Source: CAYPHJ01 sp964410485 (GTDB taxonomy: Bacteria; Desulfobacterota; Binatia; UBA9968). From it: a stretch of DNA of 64,000 nucleotides. Numbering within the stretch: the first letter of the stretch is position 1; each line of letters starts with the position of its first letter. This document shows positions 26,414 through 34,803 of the stretch, in pieces. The stretch lies in assembly GCA_964410485.1 (NCBI GenBank), contig CAYPHJ010000003.1, positions 27,198-91,197 on the forward strand, given 5' to 3'. Under the pieces are notes generated by a model that did not search any database, was not told where the DNA came from, and saw nothing but the letters and a program-made list of their open reading frames with translations. The translations under genes were made by a program, and so were the position numbers.

Positions 26414-27313
26414 GTGGCCATACGCATGGGCACGTCCGAATTCGGCGGTACGTTCTATACGCAGGGATTGGCGCTGGCCGAGTTGTTCAATCACGGACGC
26501 ACGGAGGGTGACAAATGCATTGTGGAAACCAGCGATGCAAGCATTCACAATGCGGAGCTCTTGGAAAGGGCCGAGCTGGAATTTGGGTTTATGGCATCAA
26601 ACTGGATCGGCAGGGCCAAAGACGGAATGCCGCCTTTTTCAAATAAGATCAAGCTGCGCATGGTGTCACCGGCCAACGCAGGGCCAATTTTCTTCATCAC
26701 ATTGGCCAGCTCGCCGATTCAAACCTTTGCGGATTTTTCCGGCAAACGAATTGCCGTTGGCTCCAAGGGCAGCGGTATGGAGCAGCATGTTCATACTCTG
26801 TTTGGCGTGTTGGGTATCTCGCGTGAAAGCTTTACGCCGCTTCACATGAGCTTTGCCGAAGGGGCGGATGCTCTGGTTGCCGGCGCGATCGACGTGCAGT
26901 TCCAGCCGCCGATTCCAAACAGAGTCATGACCGATCTCAGCCGACGCGCCGAGGTCCGGGTCGTTCGCTACCTGGAAGTAGAAATAGAAAAGATCGTGTC
27001 TCAGGTCCCGTTCTATCGGCGCGTTGTCATTGGAAACGGGGCGTTTCGTGGCATCGACGAAGACATTGCCCAAATCGGCGTCGTCAACGTCCTGGTGACC
27101 CACGAAAACGTGCCCGAGCCGACCGTGTACGAAATGGCGCGCGCCGTCATTCAAAACGTGGATGTGTTACCGGAAAAGAATCCTTTGTTCAAAGGTCTGC
27201 GAAATCTGTTCGAGCCCCTCCGCTCACAGGGCGCCGGCGCATTGGAGTTTGCCGGAGTCCTGTTGCATCCGGGCGCAGCACGAGCCTACCGGGAGGCAGG
27301 ATGGCTCGGGTGA
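26414..27313 (+). CDS. TAXI family solute-binding protein without signal peptide
   Basis: A 299-residue TAXI-type (TRAP-associated extracytoplasmic immunogenic) binding protein. It begins with MGTSEFGGTFYTQGLALAEL, which in relatives is the first strand of the mature domain, and contains the hinge-like block FADFSGKRIAVGSKGSGMEQ. Start: GTG 26414 has a perfect AGGAGG (26401-26406) seven bases upstream; the upstream ATG 26372 adds only 14 residues and no signal peptide. So the product should stay in the cytoplasm, unlike normal receptors. No TRAP membrane subunits are near. It could be an orphan receptor that lost its leader, or a cytoplasmic sensor. Confidence 0.8.
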   Translation: MAIRMGTSEFGGTFYTQGLALAELFNHGRTEGDKCIVETSDASIHNAELLERAELEFGFMASNWIGRAKDGMPPFSNKIKLRMVSPANAGPIFFITLASSPIQTFADFSGKRIAVGSKGSGMEQHVHTLFGVLGISRESFTPLHMSFAEGADALVAGAIDVQFQPPIPNRVMTDLSRRAEVRVVRYLEVEIEKIVSQVPFYRRVVIGNGAFRGIDEDIAQIGVVNVLVTHENVPEPTVYEMARAVIQNVDVLPEKNPLFKGLRNLFEPLRSQGAGALEFAGVLLHPGAARAYREAGWLG

Positions 27314-27314
27314 G

Positions 27315-28055
27315 TTACGGCAGCACGGGATTAGTGGAATAGGGTGGTGAATCTTCTCGCAATACAGGCTTGGCTGCGCGCAACGCCCAACTTCCTGAAA
27401 GGCCGCCACTGCTCCAAATCCCGCGGACCAAGTCTTTGGCCGCGGCCTCGAAAAGCTCGGCGAGACGGCCGTCAAGCGGAGCCGCAAAATCGGCCGTCCA
27501 GGTGCCGCCGTACTCAGCGGCCTTGCCATCCACTTGGGCGCGCCAGACGCCGCGCCACCCCGTAGTAAATTTTTCCGCTGACCAGACTCCTTGCATGGTG
27601 GCTTGTCCAGCCGGACCGGTTAACGTCCAGGTGCCCGATGCGGCGGTGGCCGACGACGCGGGTTCAATGGTCCAAGTGCCCTCGAAGCTGCGGCCCGTGA
27701 TTGAGCGGGCGCTCCACGTTGAAGCAGTAGTTGCGGGAACCTGTTCTTTGAAAACCTGCCGGACTTCAGCCGTTGTGACGACGTCGGCGCGACGCACCCA
27801 TCCGATCAAGTTTTCTTGAGAGCGGACCATGTACCACGTTTGTGGTCCAACTGCCTCAGCGAGCGGAGTCAGCGTCTCGCCCGCCGCTAATTTGGCAACC
27901 GGTTCAGAGTCCTCATCTTGCTGCGAGTACAGATAAGCTCCGGATTGGCCGACTGTCAGAATCGCTTTCTCGGCCCCCAGAGATTTCGCAGGCACCAAAG
28001 ACAAACCTAACAATAAAATGAAAGAAAGGACTTGCTGAGCCAAGTCGTTGTGCAT
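27315..28055 (-). CDS. Exported SH3-like domain protein
   Basis: A 246-residue secreted or periplasmic protein. Signal peptide: LSFILLLGLSLVPAKSLGAE. Residues about 30-95 form a bacterial SH3 domain (LTVGQSGAYLYSQQDEDSEP, WYMVRSQENLIGWVRRADV). Residues 110-215 hold repeated GTWT-type strands (FEGTWTIEP, ASGTWTLTGPAG, YGGTWTAD), suggesting a small beta-rich domain. SH3b domains often bind cell-wall peptides. ATG 28055 is preceded by GGAG about ten bases upstream. It converges with the TAXI-like gene with almost no gap. The exact role is unknown. Confidence 0.75.
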   Translation of the reverse strand: MHNDLAQQVLSFILLLGLSLVPAKSLGAEKAILTVGQSGAYLYSQQDEDSEPVAKLAAGETLTPLAEAVGPQTWYMVRSQENLIGWVRRADVVTTAEVRQVFKEQVPATTASTWSARSITGRSFEGTWTIEPASSATAASGTWTLTGPAGQATMQGVWSAEKFTTGWRGVWRAQVDGKAAEYGGTWTADFAAPLDGRLAELFEAAAKDLVRGIWSSGGLSGSWALRAAKPVLREDSPPYSTNPVLP

Positions 28056-28218
28056 AATTCCACTCTCCATGCGTGGTCGGTGGAATTATAGCGTAAAAGC
28101 TTTATGCGCCCCAACCCCCCCAGCCAGATTTTGGATTTCAGAAAAGGGCGTTGGAATAATCCAGCCTACAAGCGCTAAGAATCGGAGCCTGGACCTGTGG
28201 GTGCGTGGCTCTTGAGCC

Positions 28219-28467
28219 TCAGGCCGCCGCCGGCAATTCCGTTTCCGGCTTGCCGCTTGTCTCTTGCTTTTGCGCTTTTTCAACTCCAAGCAGCGCAAAG
28301 TTCGCCGCTATGAGACCGCCAATGCAGAGGCCGGCAGCCAACCCGAAAACTGCAGATGCCAGCAAAGCAAGCCCGCCACCCGCCAGCGCATCGGAAGCAG
28401 CCACCCACGTAATCGATAGAGCGAAAACAGCGCCCACCATCACACCAATGATTGTAGATTTGTTCAT
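28219..28467 (-). CDS. Small glycine/leucine-rich membrane protein
   Basis: An 82-residue protein with two membrane helices. The second is a Gly-zipper-like run (GGGLALLASAVFGLAAGLCI) ending in a charged C-terminus (KAQKQETSGKPETE). The ribosome site GGGAGGAG lies just before the ATG, so it is probably expressed. It lies about 200 bases after the MamK-like gene on the same strand. Gly/Leu-rich membrane runs occur in magnetosome proteins such as Mms6, but also in many unrelated membrane proteins, so no function is claimed. Confidence 0.6.
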   Translation of the reverse strand: MNKSTIIGVMVGAVFALSITWVAASDALAGGGLALLASAVFGLAAGLCIGGLIAANFALLGVEKAQKQETSGKPETELPAAA

Positions 28468-28672
28468 TTACTCCTCCCGGCTCAAACCGTCGGCAGCTGT
28501 AATCGCAAAGAACACGCCAGACCAATGACTCGAAAAGCAAGCAAAATGGGGAGTGGTGAGTAAAGATTTTCTTACAGAGAAGAAATTCGAGTTCGCCGCT
28601 TCCGGCCGGTAGGAATACACGGCAGGATGATCAGAGGCCCGAACGAGGAATCCAATAGCGTCGGCGGGGCCG

Positions 28673-29704
28673 TTAGAGTGAGAGACGCTCCCAATCTTCC
28701 TTCGACGCGTCTTTGGCAATTTGCAGCCCGCCGTCGGATCCCGCAAAAATGGGATCCTTCACAACAGTCGCCCGACCACCGCCGAGTTCCTGCAGCGCGT
28801 TTTCAATGGCCTCGCTGAGTCCGCGAATAAGGGAGGAGCCCCCCGCAAGAATAACGTTGTTACGAACTTTCTCCTGATACTCGGGTTCGACACGTGCAAT
28901 GAGGTCGAACATGGTTTCGCAGATCGGAGCAAGAACACTTTCACACGCGAGACGCATTTCGTTGGTAATATCCAGTTCCGTGGTTTTTCCTTTAACCGGC
29001 ACTTTAACGATGATGGGCTTGTGAGATTCGCCGACAAAACTCCACTTTTCCTTCCATTCACGGAGCATGTAGATTGAAAACTGAGCCTCCGGGTAGCGCT
29101 CCTGAATGACCTTCGCGAGCTGTTCGTCGATCCAATCGCCCGCGTTGGGCAAAGTCCGCTGATCTTCGTCAGTGGGATAGCGACCGCGCATGACACAAAA
29201 ATCGGTGGTGCCGGCGCCCATGTCGATCACCATTGCGTGCAGCAACGCTTCGATTCCGTAAGCCACCGCAAAAGGCTCCGAGACGAGCATCACGCTGTCG
29301 GCCAGTCCGTTCATCACGCTGCGCAGGCGTTGCCGGTTCACGCGAAAGGCCTCGGACGGCACGCCCACAACTGCCCGCACCTTTTGCCGGTTTTTGGTTT
29401 TTTGTTTTGTTGAGGCCAGACCGATCAAGTACTGCACTAACTCGTGAACGGCCTGTTCGTCCTTGTCGGATCCTTCTTTGATCAGTCCGCGCTCGAGGGG
29501 CCGACGCAAATCCAACATGGATCGGTTATCAAGCGCCTCGCGCCCGACGAGGACGGGTCTTTTAACCAACCGGCGCGCCACCATGTCCACCGGCCAACCC
29601 ACATAACTGTCGATCACGTGGCGCTCACCATTGGACGCCGAAATCGCGCTACGGGAGGTGCCGAGGTCGATCCCCACGGACAAAGTTTCCTTAATTTCTT
29701 CCAT
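28673..29704 (-). CDS. MamK-like bacterial actin
   Basis: A 343-residue actin/Hsp70-fold ATPase close to MamK, the filament that positions magnetosomes. Phosphate-1 loop VGIDLGTSRSAISAS, then RPVLVGREALDNRSMLDLRR and PLERGLI, strongly MamK-like. VSEPFAVAYG carries the catalytic Glu position and VIDMGAGTTDFCVM is phosphate-2. ILAGGSSLIRGL is the adenosine motif, and DPIFAGSDGGLQIAKD the end. Length equals that of MamK. Two near-identical start sites exist (ATG 29728 and 29704); 29704 has the better-spaced TAGG. It overlaps the amidase gene by 14 bases. No magnetosome (mam/mad) genes are in the window, so a role in cell-wall or organelle positioning is possible. Confidence 0.85.
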   Translation of the reverse strand: MEEIKETLSVGIDLGTSRSAISASNGERHVIDSYVGWPVDMVARRLVKRPVLVGREALDNRSMLDLRRPLERGLIKEGSDKDEQAVHELVQYLIGLASTKQKTKNRQKVRAVVGVPSEAFRVNRQRLRSVMNGLADSVMLVSEPFAVAYGIEALLHAMVIDMGAGTTDFCVMRGRYPTDEDQRTLPNAGDWIDEQLAKVIQERYPEAQFSIYMLREWKEKWSFVGESHKPIIVKVPVKGKTTELDITNEMRLACESVLAPICETMFDLIARVEPEYQEKVRNNVILAGGSSLIRGLSEAIENALQELGGGRATVVKDPIFAGSDGGLQIAKDASKEDWERLSL

Positions 29705-30749
29705 TGGCGTACCTACCTTTGCTTCCATTGGCGTAACTACCTTTCCTGTTGGGGTGGTTGAGCTTTTCGGCGTAAGAGCTAATACCTCTTGAAATTGCCA
29801 GGGCGATGTTTTCACGGTAATCGGTGCTGGTCAACAATTTGACTTCATCTTCATTGGAAAGCGATGACACCTCCACGAGCACCGCAGGCATTTCGGTACC
29901 AACGAGAACGATAAACGGTGCCGTTCTGACACCACGGTTGTCCAGCGCCGGGTTGACTTCTCTTAGCGAATAGTACAGCTCCGTATGAATCGTTTCAGCG
30001 AGCCTGCGCGACTCGTCGCGTCGCACATGGTTATAGACTTTGTCCAAAAGCTGGCGGTAGTCCGAGAGAGAGTAGCCCGACTCGCGATTCTCCATACTGG
30101 CTAACTGCATGACGGAAGGGTCTTCCGTAGCCCCGAGAAAGTAAGTTTCGAGCGGTCGAATCCGGCGCGGCTCCATCCAGTTAATGTGAATGGAAACAAA
30201 AATATCCGCCCCGCTTTCGTTAGCGAGGGTCACTCTTTTCTCGAGAGACACGGTACGGTCCGTTTCTCGCGTCATGACGACCTGGAATGATTCTCGCTCC
30301 ATGATCCGGCGCAGGCGTAGCCCAATGTCGAGCGCAAGCTCTTTTTCGGTAACGCCTGAGTCCGAGATGGCCCCGGTGTGAACACCGCCATGACCGGGAT
30401 CAATGACAACTTTTTTTATCGCAAGCGGGAACACTTCCCGTTTGATCGGGTGCGGTGCTGTGGCGACCTGCGGCTCCGACGCTTGATCTACGGCGGCCAC
30501 AGTTGCCTCGTTGTCCGCACTGACGGCGGATTCTGTCCTTGTGCCCTCACCGCTCTCAGTGGAGACAATCTGGGCAGGCACCATGAAGTAGATGAAGGCG
30601 GCAATTAATAGCGCTCCCCAGGGCCAAAGAGAAAAGTTGGTTCTGCGCTGAAAACCCCGACCCAATGTGGCAGCAACACGCGGCTTTTCGAAATTACTTT
30701 GAACCGCCTCTTGGACGAGGCGGCGCTTTCTTTGTCTGGCGGTCTCCAT
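29691..30749 (-). CDS. N-acetylmuramoyl-L-alanine amidase (Amidase_3)
   Basis: A 352-residue membrane-anchored zinc amidase that cuts the stem peptide from MurNAc in peptidoglycan. The N-terminal 45 residues are basic and cytoplasmic, followed by one membrane helix (WPWGALLIAAFIYFMVPAQ), a linker, and the Amidase_3 domain (about 110-335). Zinc ligands: His in VVIDPGHGGVHTGA, Glu in TEKELAL, His in FVSIHINWME; the catalytic Glu is in AVLVEVSSLSNEDE. Membrane anchoring instead of a cleaved signal, and coupling to a MamK-like actin, suggest guided septal or localized wall cleavage; that is inference. The C-terminal tail carries the duplicated YANG repeat. Confidence 0.93.
   Translation of the reverse strand: METARQRKRRLVQEAVQSNFEKPRVAATLGRGFQRRTNFSLWPWGALLIAAFIYFMVPAQIVSTESGEGTRTESAVSADNEATVAAVDQASEPQVATAPHPIKREVFPLAIKKVVIDPGHGGVHTGAISDSGVTEKELALDIGLRLRRIMERESFQVVMTRETDRTVSLEKRVTLANESGADIFVSIHINWMEPRRIRPLETYFLGATEDPSVMQLASMENRESGYSLSDYRQLLDKVYNHVRRDESRRLAETIHTELYYSLREVNPALDNRGVRTAPFIVLVGTEMPAVLVEVSSLSNEDEVKLLTSTDYRENIALAISRGISSYAEKLNHPNRKGSYANGSKGRYANGRN
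29697..29744 (-). repeat. 24-base tandem duplication of a translation start
   Basis: On the minus strand, AAAGGTAGTTACGCCAATGG plus AAGC is followed directly by AAAGGTAGGTACGCCAATGG plus AAGA: one mismatch in the first 22 bases. The copy duplicates both a ribosome site with ATG for the MamK-like gene and eight codons at the end of the amidase (KGSYANGS / KGRYANGR). Confidence 0.85.
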
Positions 30750-30964
30750 CGCGTCGGGCGATCTATCTGGGGATTTGTTTAGAATTAACTTAGAACCGTA
30801 GCTGATGATGATTCAACCTGTCAACCCTTGACTTTTCGTGAACACGATTGGACGTGTTTGTCGCGCCGTGTCGCGACGACCATGTGGTGGGCAGCGCTGC
30901 GGACCGCTATTCGCGAAAGACCCAGGTTCCCCTCGCTCAACTAGCAACGGGAATTTTACGGTGA

Positions 30965-31174
30965 TTCAATTCTCACTCGCCCGCCGAATTTCGCGGCCGA
31001 ACCATGGCGCTCTTTCACATGAGCCAGGTGGTCATGACAGTTGGCGCTACGCTATTCGGAGCTCTGTCGGCGTTCATGGGCGTGCAGTGGACAGTGGCTT
31101 TCCTGGGTGGTGTCGGCGCGCTCACTATGTTAGGCATCGGCATCGCGCTTCCGCGTGCCCGATTGATCCGTTAA
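30965..31174 (+). pseudogene. C-terminal remnant of an MFS transporter
   Basis: The frame gives SPAEFRGRTMALFHMSQVV, matching the conserved cytoplasmic RGR loop of major facilitator proteins, then two hydrophobic segments (GATLFGALSAFMGVQWTVAF; GALTMLGIGIALP) and a basic end. A stop precedes the homologous part at 30962. Whole MFS proteins have about 400 residues, and 30750-30960 in other frames shows no recognisable transporter helices. I read it as a decayed gene. It ends against the convergent coiled-coil gene with a four-base overlap. Confidence 0.6.
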
Positions 31175-31758
31175 TCAGAGCCGTGCGCGCGCTCTTCGAC
31201 GCGATCATGGGGGGGCGAGCTGGCTTCGGGCGCGCTGCCCGTGAGTTTTAGTCTGCTTGCCGCCTGTTGCAGCAGGCTCATGATCCTTTTCCAGATGTCA
31301 AGGCAGCCGAGCCCACTTCCGGCTTCACCCTCCAAACGTGTAACCGTCAGGCTCTTCTCATACAGCTCGGCAGTTAGTTCTTCGCATTCGGCGGACAGGC
31401 GCACAACCAATTTCCCGATGGCTTGTTCTCTCGCGGCGGCGGCTTGGATGACCTGGTCTTTTTTCTCGATTTCGATTTGGCGGCTCAAGAGCTTCGCTTC
31501 GGCATTCTGTACTTGGGTTTCCAGAGCTTGAATTTTGGCTCCGAGCTCTTGCTCGACCCGGCCCGGTTTGATCTCATTTAACAATCTCAAAAGATGAGTA
31601 GCATGAGTGGCAATATCGGCAACCGGGTCTTCGCGGACAGGGCTTTCCTCATTGCTTGTGAGCCGCTTATCGACGTGTGCACGGCGCGTCCACCGCGAGC
31701 CGGCGCCATTCTCGGCGTAATATGGAGTGATCCCAGCTGAAAACGCTCGATTGTCCAT
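31171..31758 (-). CDS. Coiled-coil protein of unknown function
   Basis: A 195-residue cytoplasmic protein. Residues about 60-150 form a long coiled coil (EQELGAKIQALETQVQNAEA, KLLSRQIEIEKKDQVIQAAA). A short helical part (CLDIWKRIMSLLQQAASRLK) and an acidic tail follow. The ATG has GGAGGTGAG upstream. It is on the same strand as the amidase and MamK-like genes but about 420 bases upstream of the amidase, with the MFS remnant between, so co-transcription is uncertain. I do not recognise a family. Filament-associated or scaffold roles are only speculation. Confidence 0.65.
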   Translation of the reverse strand: MDNRAFSAGITPYYAENGAGSRWTRRAHVDKRLTSNEESPVREDPVADIATHATHLLRLLNEIKPGRVEQELGAKIQALETQVQNAEAKLLSRQIEIEKKDQVIQAAAAREQAIGKLVVRLSAECEELTAELYEKSLTVTRLEGEAGSGLGCLDIWKRIMSLLQQAASRLKLTGSAPEASSPPHDRVEERAHGSD

Positions 31759-31940
31759 GGCTCACCTCCGCGATCATGTTCCAAACGCGTTATCAGAGCA
31801 ACTCCTGTACCACCGATGCCGGTTGGGATTGAATCCGGTAACCTCTTAAAAAACAAGGCGGGCTGAGTTCCGCGATCTTCTGGGGACTGACATGGATGAA
31901 CAGAGTAGGACAGGGTTGGCCATTTTGGTCGGTATGCCGG

Positions 31941-32762
31941 TCAACTTATGCGGCGGCCACGATAGCCGAGTACCTGCAGTTGGCTTTCGATTTTGCCGAC
32001 ACCCTTCATATGGGTCACCAGACGCTCCACAGCCTTCTTTTCAGCTTCCTTTGCCACTATCCCTCGAAGTTCGACGTGTGCATTATCAACTCGGATGTCG
32101 ATATCGGTATTCTGGGTAGAGCGGTGGGATTTTAACTCAGCTCGAATACGGTACGCTAAAGCAAGATTGTGCAGTCGTCTTTTAGAGGCTTCCGTGGGTT
32201 GGAATTGCTCGTCTTCCGCCAACTCTATAATTAACCCGGTTGCCCGTTCGACGGATACTTTTTCTGTATTGAGGACCAAATCGTAGAGATGGGGCGCAGT
32301 CCAGTCCACGTCGTAGAGATAGCGCATGCGCTCGCCGCGCTCAGAATCATTTTGCCGTATCATCTCCAGCGCCTTGTCTTCGCCCACCTGCATCATTTCG
32401 GCTACACGGCGGGCGCGCACTTCAACGGGCGCGGTGACGCGCACGCGCACGGCATGAGCGATGTCACGCAACAGGAGAGTGGACCAACGTCCAATCAAAA
32501 CCACATTATCGCGTTCGGCGGACTTGAAGACCTGGGCTTGAACGAACGCCTGGTAACGCCGGTAGTCGCCGCTAATCCGCTCTGTGAAACGCGGTGCTTT
32601 TTCAATCACGCGCAACAGTTTTTCTTCCATCACTTCATAATCCTGAGCGGCCGCAGTGGTAATTTCCTGATACACGTATGCGTAGCCCAGACGCTGCGCC
32701 ACAGCGTTTCCAATGACGGTTCCAAGACTGCCCAATTCTCGGGACATTGCGACAATAGCCAT
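31941..32762 (-). CDS. Cytidylate kinase-like protein fused to a BON domain
   Basis: A 273-residue protein. Residues 1-195 match the cytidylate-kinase-like family: AIVAMSRELGSLGTVIGNAV resembles its phosphate-binding start, and VVLIGRWSTLLLRD and RVRVTAPVEVRARRVAEMM follow. Residues about 205-270 form a BON domain (DIDIRVDNAHVELRGIVAKE, KGVGKIESQLQV), normally found in periplasmic or membrane-binding proteins such as OsmY. No signal peptide is present. ATG 32762 lies 11 bases after the tctA stop, so it ends the Tct operon. The family is unlike true Cmk: it lacks a classical GxxGxGK loop, and its substrate is unknown. Confidence 0.82.
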   Translation of the reverse strand: MAIVAMSRELGSLGTVIGNAVAQRLGYAYVYQEITTAAAQDYEVMEEKLLRVIEKAPRFTERISGDYRRYQAFVQAQVFKSAERDNVVLIGRWSTLLLRDIAHAVRVRVTAPVEVRARRVAEMMQVGEDKALEMIRQNDSERGERMRYLYDVDWTAPHLYDLVLNTEKVSVERATGLIIELAEDEQFQPTEASKRRLHNLALAYRIRAELKSHRSTQNTDIDIRVDNAHVELRGIVAKEAEKKAVERLVTHMKGVGKIESQLQVLGYRGRRIS

Positions 32763-32773
32763 CGCCGAGACTC

Positions 32774-34279
32774 CTAACGGCGTGTAAGGCGCGGCCAGAG
32801 CGCCGCGAGCAAGGGAAGAAAAAAGAGAAATAGCGCGGCCAACATGAAAGCGGCGGTCATCGGGCGGGCGAAAAAGATCAATGGCGAGCCATCTGCCATG
32901 ATGAGGCTCTGCCTGAGCGCGGTTTCCGTAGGATCTCCCAGAACGAGCGCTACGATCATGGGCGCCAGCGGATAATCGAGCTTGCGCAGGAAGAAGCCGA
33001 GAACGCCGAAGATGAGCACCAACCACACATCGAAGAGCGAGTTCTGTATCGCGTAGGAACCCAGCACGCACATGATAACGATCATCGGCGTCAAGATTGA
33101 GTACGGCGTGCGCAGGACTGCGGCAAGTATCGGGGTTGCTGCGAGGACGATGACGAACGCGATCACGTTCGCCACATACAGACTGGCGATGAAGGGCCAG
33201 ACGAAATCGGGATTCTCGGTAAAAAGCCGCGGACCGGGAAGAAGGCCCCACATGAAAACTCCCGCCATCATGATCGCAGCAGTGGGAGAGCCCGGAATGC
33301 CGAGGACGAGCATTGGCAGAAGCGAGCCGGTACCCGCGGCATTGTTGGCTGCCTCGGGGGCGAGCACACCCTCGATCGCTCCCTGGCCAAATTGCTCCGG
33401 GTGGCGCGAGACTTTGCGCGCCATGCCGTACGCCATAAAGGAGGCGGGAGTCGCGCCAACTCCAGGTAGAATGCCCGTAATGAAGCCCATCAACGAGCAC
33501 GACACCGCCAGCCAGATATGTTTTCGAACGACACGAAAACTTTCCAGGATGTCGCCTATTCCCAACTTTGCGGCAGCCGATAGTTCCTCGATCTTGAGCT
33601 TGTGCCGCTCGGTTGCATTGAACAGAACCTCGCCAATGCCGTAGAGGCCGATGGTTACAGGCACGAAGTGAAATCCCCCCAGAAGCGTAATCGTATCAAA
33701 AGTGAGCCGGGGCTGGCCGGTAACGACGTCGAGACCCACAGTGGAAAGGAGAAATCCCGCAGCCATCATGACCAGCGCTTTTGCCGGTGAGCCTCCCAGG
33801 CCAACAAAGGTTCCGAAAGCAATAAGGAGAATTGCAAACAGGTCGGGAGGACCGAAACGCAGCGCCATGCCGGCGAACGGCAGCGAGAAGAAAGTGAACA
33901 AGACCGAGGCTATAATGGCGCCTACGAACGATACGGAGAAGGCAGTGGCCATGGCAAGCCCGGCGCGGCCGGCTTTGGCGAGCGGCCTGCCATCAAACAT
34001 CACTGCTACGGACCAGGGGTTTCCGGGAACCGCGAAAAGAATGGAAGTCACCACACCACCGAACATGGACCCCCAGTAGATCCCGGCGAGCATAATCAGG
34101 GCCGCCGTAGGCTCCATAAAAACGGTGATGGGGAGTAGAATGGCGACGCCGGTGGTGCCGCCTACACCAGGGATAACGCCGTTTACCAGACCTAAGACGA
34201 CGCCGAGCAGCAGAAAGGCGAGCCGTGCTGGCTGGAAAAGGGATTCAAACCCAAGGGCGAGAAAGCCAAACGCCTCCAC
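32774..34279 (-). CDS. tctA: Tripartite tricarboxylate transporter, large permease TctA
   Basis: A 501-residue inner-membrane protein with about 12 helices. The two family motifs are present: LGLVNGVIPGVGGTTGVAIL near the N-terminus and GFITGILPGVGATPASFMAY in the middle, placing it in the TctA family. It forms the channel of a secondary transporter that takes carboxylates delivered by a periplasmic receptor. It starts eight bases after tctB and is followed by the kinase-BON gene. The substrate is unknown; relatives carry citrate, aromatic acids such as terephthalate, or other organic acids. Confidence 0.95.
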   Translation of the reverse strand: MEAFGFLALGFESLFQPARLAFLLLGVVLGLVNGVIPGVGGTTGVAILLPITVFMEPTAALIMLAGIYWGSMFGGVVTSILFAVPGNPWSVAVMFDGRPLAKAGRAGLAMATAFSVSFVGAIIASVLFTFFSLPFAGMALRFGPPDLFAILLIAFGTFVGLGGSPAKALVMMAAGFLLSTVGLDVVTGQPRLTFDTITLLGGFHFVPVTIGLYGIGEVLFNATERHKLKIEELSAAAKLGIGDILESFRVVRKHIWLAVSCSLMGFITGILPGVGATPASFMAYGMARKVSRHPEQFGQGAIEGVLAPEAANNAAGTGSLLPMLVLGIPGSPTAAIMMAGVFMWGLLPGPRLFTENPDFVWPFIASLYVANVIAFVIVLAATPILAAVLRTPYSILTPMIVIMCVLGSYAIQNSLFDVWLVLIFGVLGFFLRKLDYPLAPMIVALVLGDPTETALRQSLIMADGSPLIFFARPMTAAFMLAALFLFFLPLLAALWPRLTRR

Positions 34280-34287
34280 TCATGCTC

Positions 34288-34785
34288 CTAGAACGGGAGC
34301 ATCCCGCCATACCAGGGACTCTTGGGCATCAAGATGCGAAATCCCTGGTCGAGAATCAGGTAAAGGCCGTAAGACAGAGCGCATGCAGCGGGCATTATAA
34401 AGTACCAGCGAAATCCGCCGTACCACCAGGCAAAGAGGCCCAAATAGAGCGGCAGCATCAAGTAAAATCCTATAAACGGCAGTGACGCGATCGCCAGCAC
34501 GATGGGAATTCCCACCTTGCATAATTCCGTACTCTCCCGGTGATCCTCGAAGAAGGGCTGCGCTTGTGTCTCCTTCAGTATGACTTCGAGAAGCGCTGCA
34601 GTTCCGCCGAGCGTCAGCAACAGAGAAAGACCAAAGGGAAAGAACCCTGGCATGGGACCGGAGGCGCCCCAGCCAGGGCCCAGCTTTGTGCTTTCCCACA
34701 TAATGAAAGCGCCGAAGGCTACAAAAGCAATAGCTCCGACGAGTTCGGCCGATCGGAGTGTAAAATGCGGAGGCTTCAACGTCAC
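34288..34785 (-). CDS. tctB: Tripartite tricarboxylate transporter, small subunit TctB
   Basis: A 165-residue inner-membrane protein with four predicted helices: AELVGAIAFVAFGAFIMWES, the PGFFPFGLSLLLTLGGTAAL segment, IPIVLAIASLPFIGFYLMLP and the last near WYFIMPAACALSYGLYLIL. The pattern matches the TctB family, whose members are poorly conserved in sequence but constant in size and position. It lies between tctC (18-base gap) and tctA (8-base gap). Confidence 0.88.
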   Translation of the reverse strand: MTLKPPHFTLRSAELVGAIAFVAFGAFIMWESTKLGPGWGASGPMPGFFPFGLSLLLTLGGTAALLEVILKETQAQPFFEDHRESTELCKVGIPIVLAIASLPFIGFYLMLPLYLGLFAWWYGGFRWYFIMPAACALSYGLYLILDQGFRILMPKSPWYGGMLPF

Positions 34786-34803
34786 ACCCGCGATCTTTGA
34801 TTA

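Noticed and set aside
28219..28467. Gly/Leu-rich small protein as a magnetosome Mms6/MamG homologue
   Set aside because: Only composition is similar; no acidic C-terminal iron-binding run and no other magnetosome genes.
32770..33500. N-terminal extension of the kinase-BON frame to 33500
   Set aside because: It overlaps tctA in another frame and is rich in Arg/Ser/His; the kinase starts at ATG 32762.
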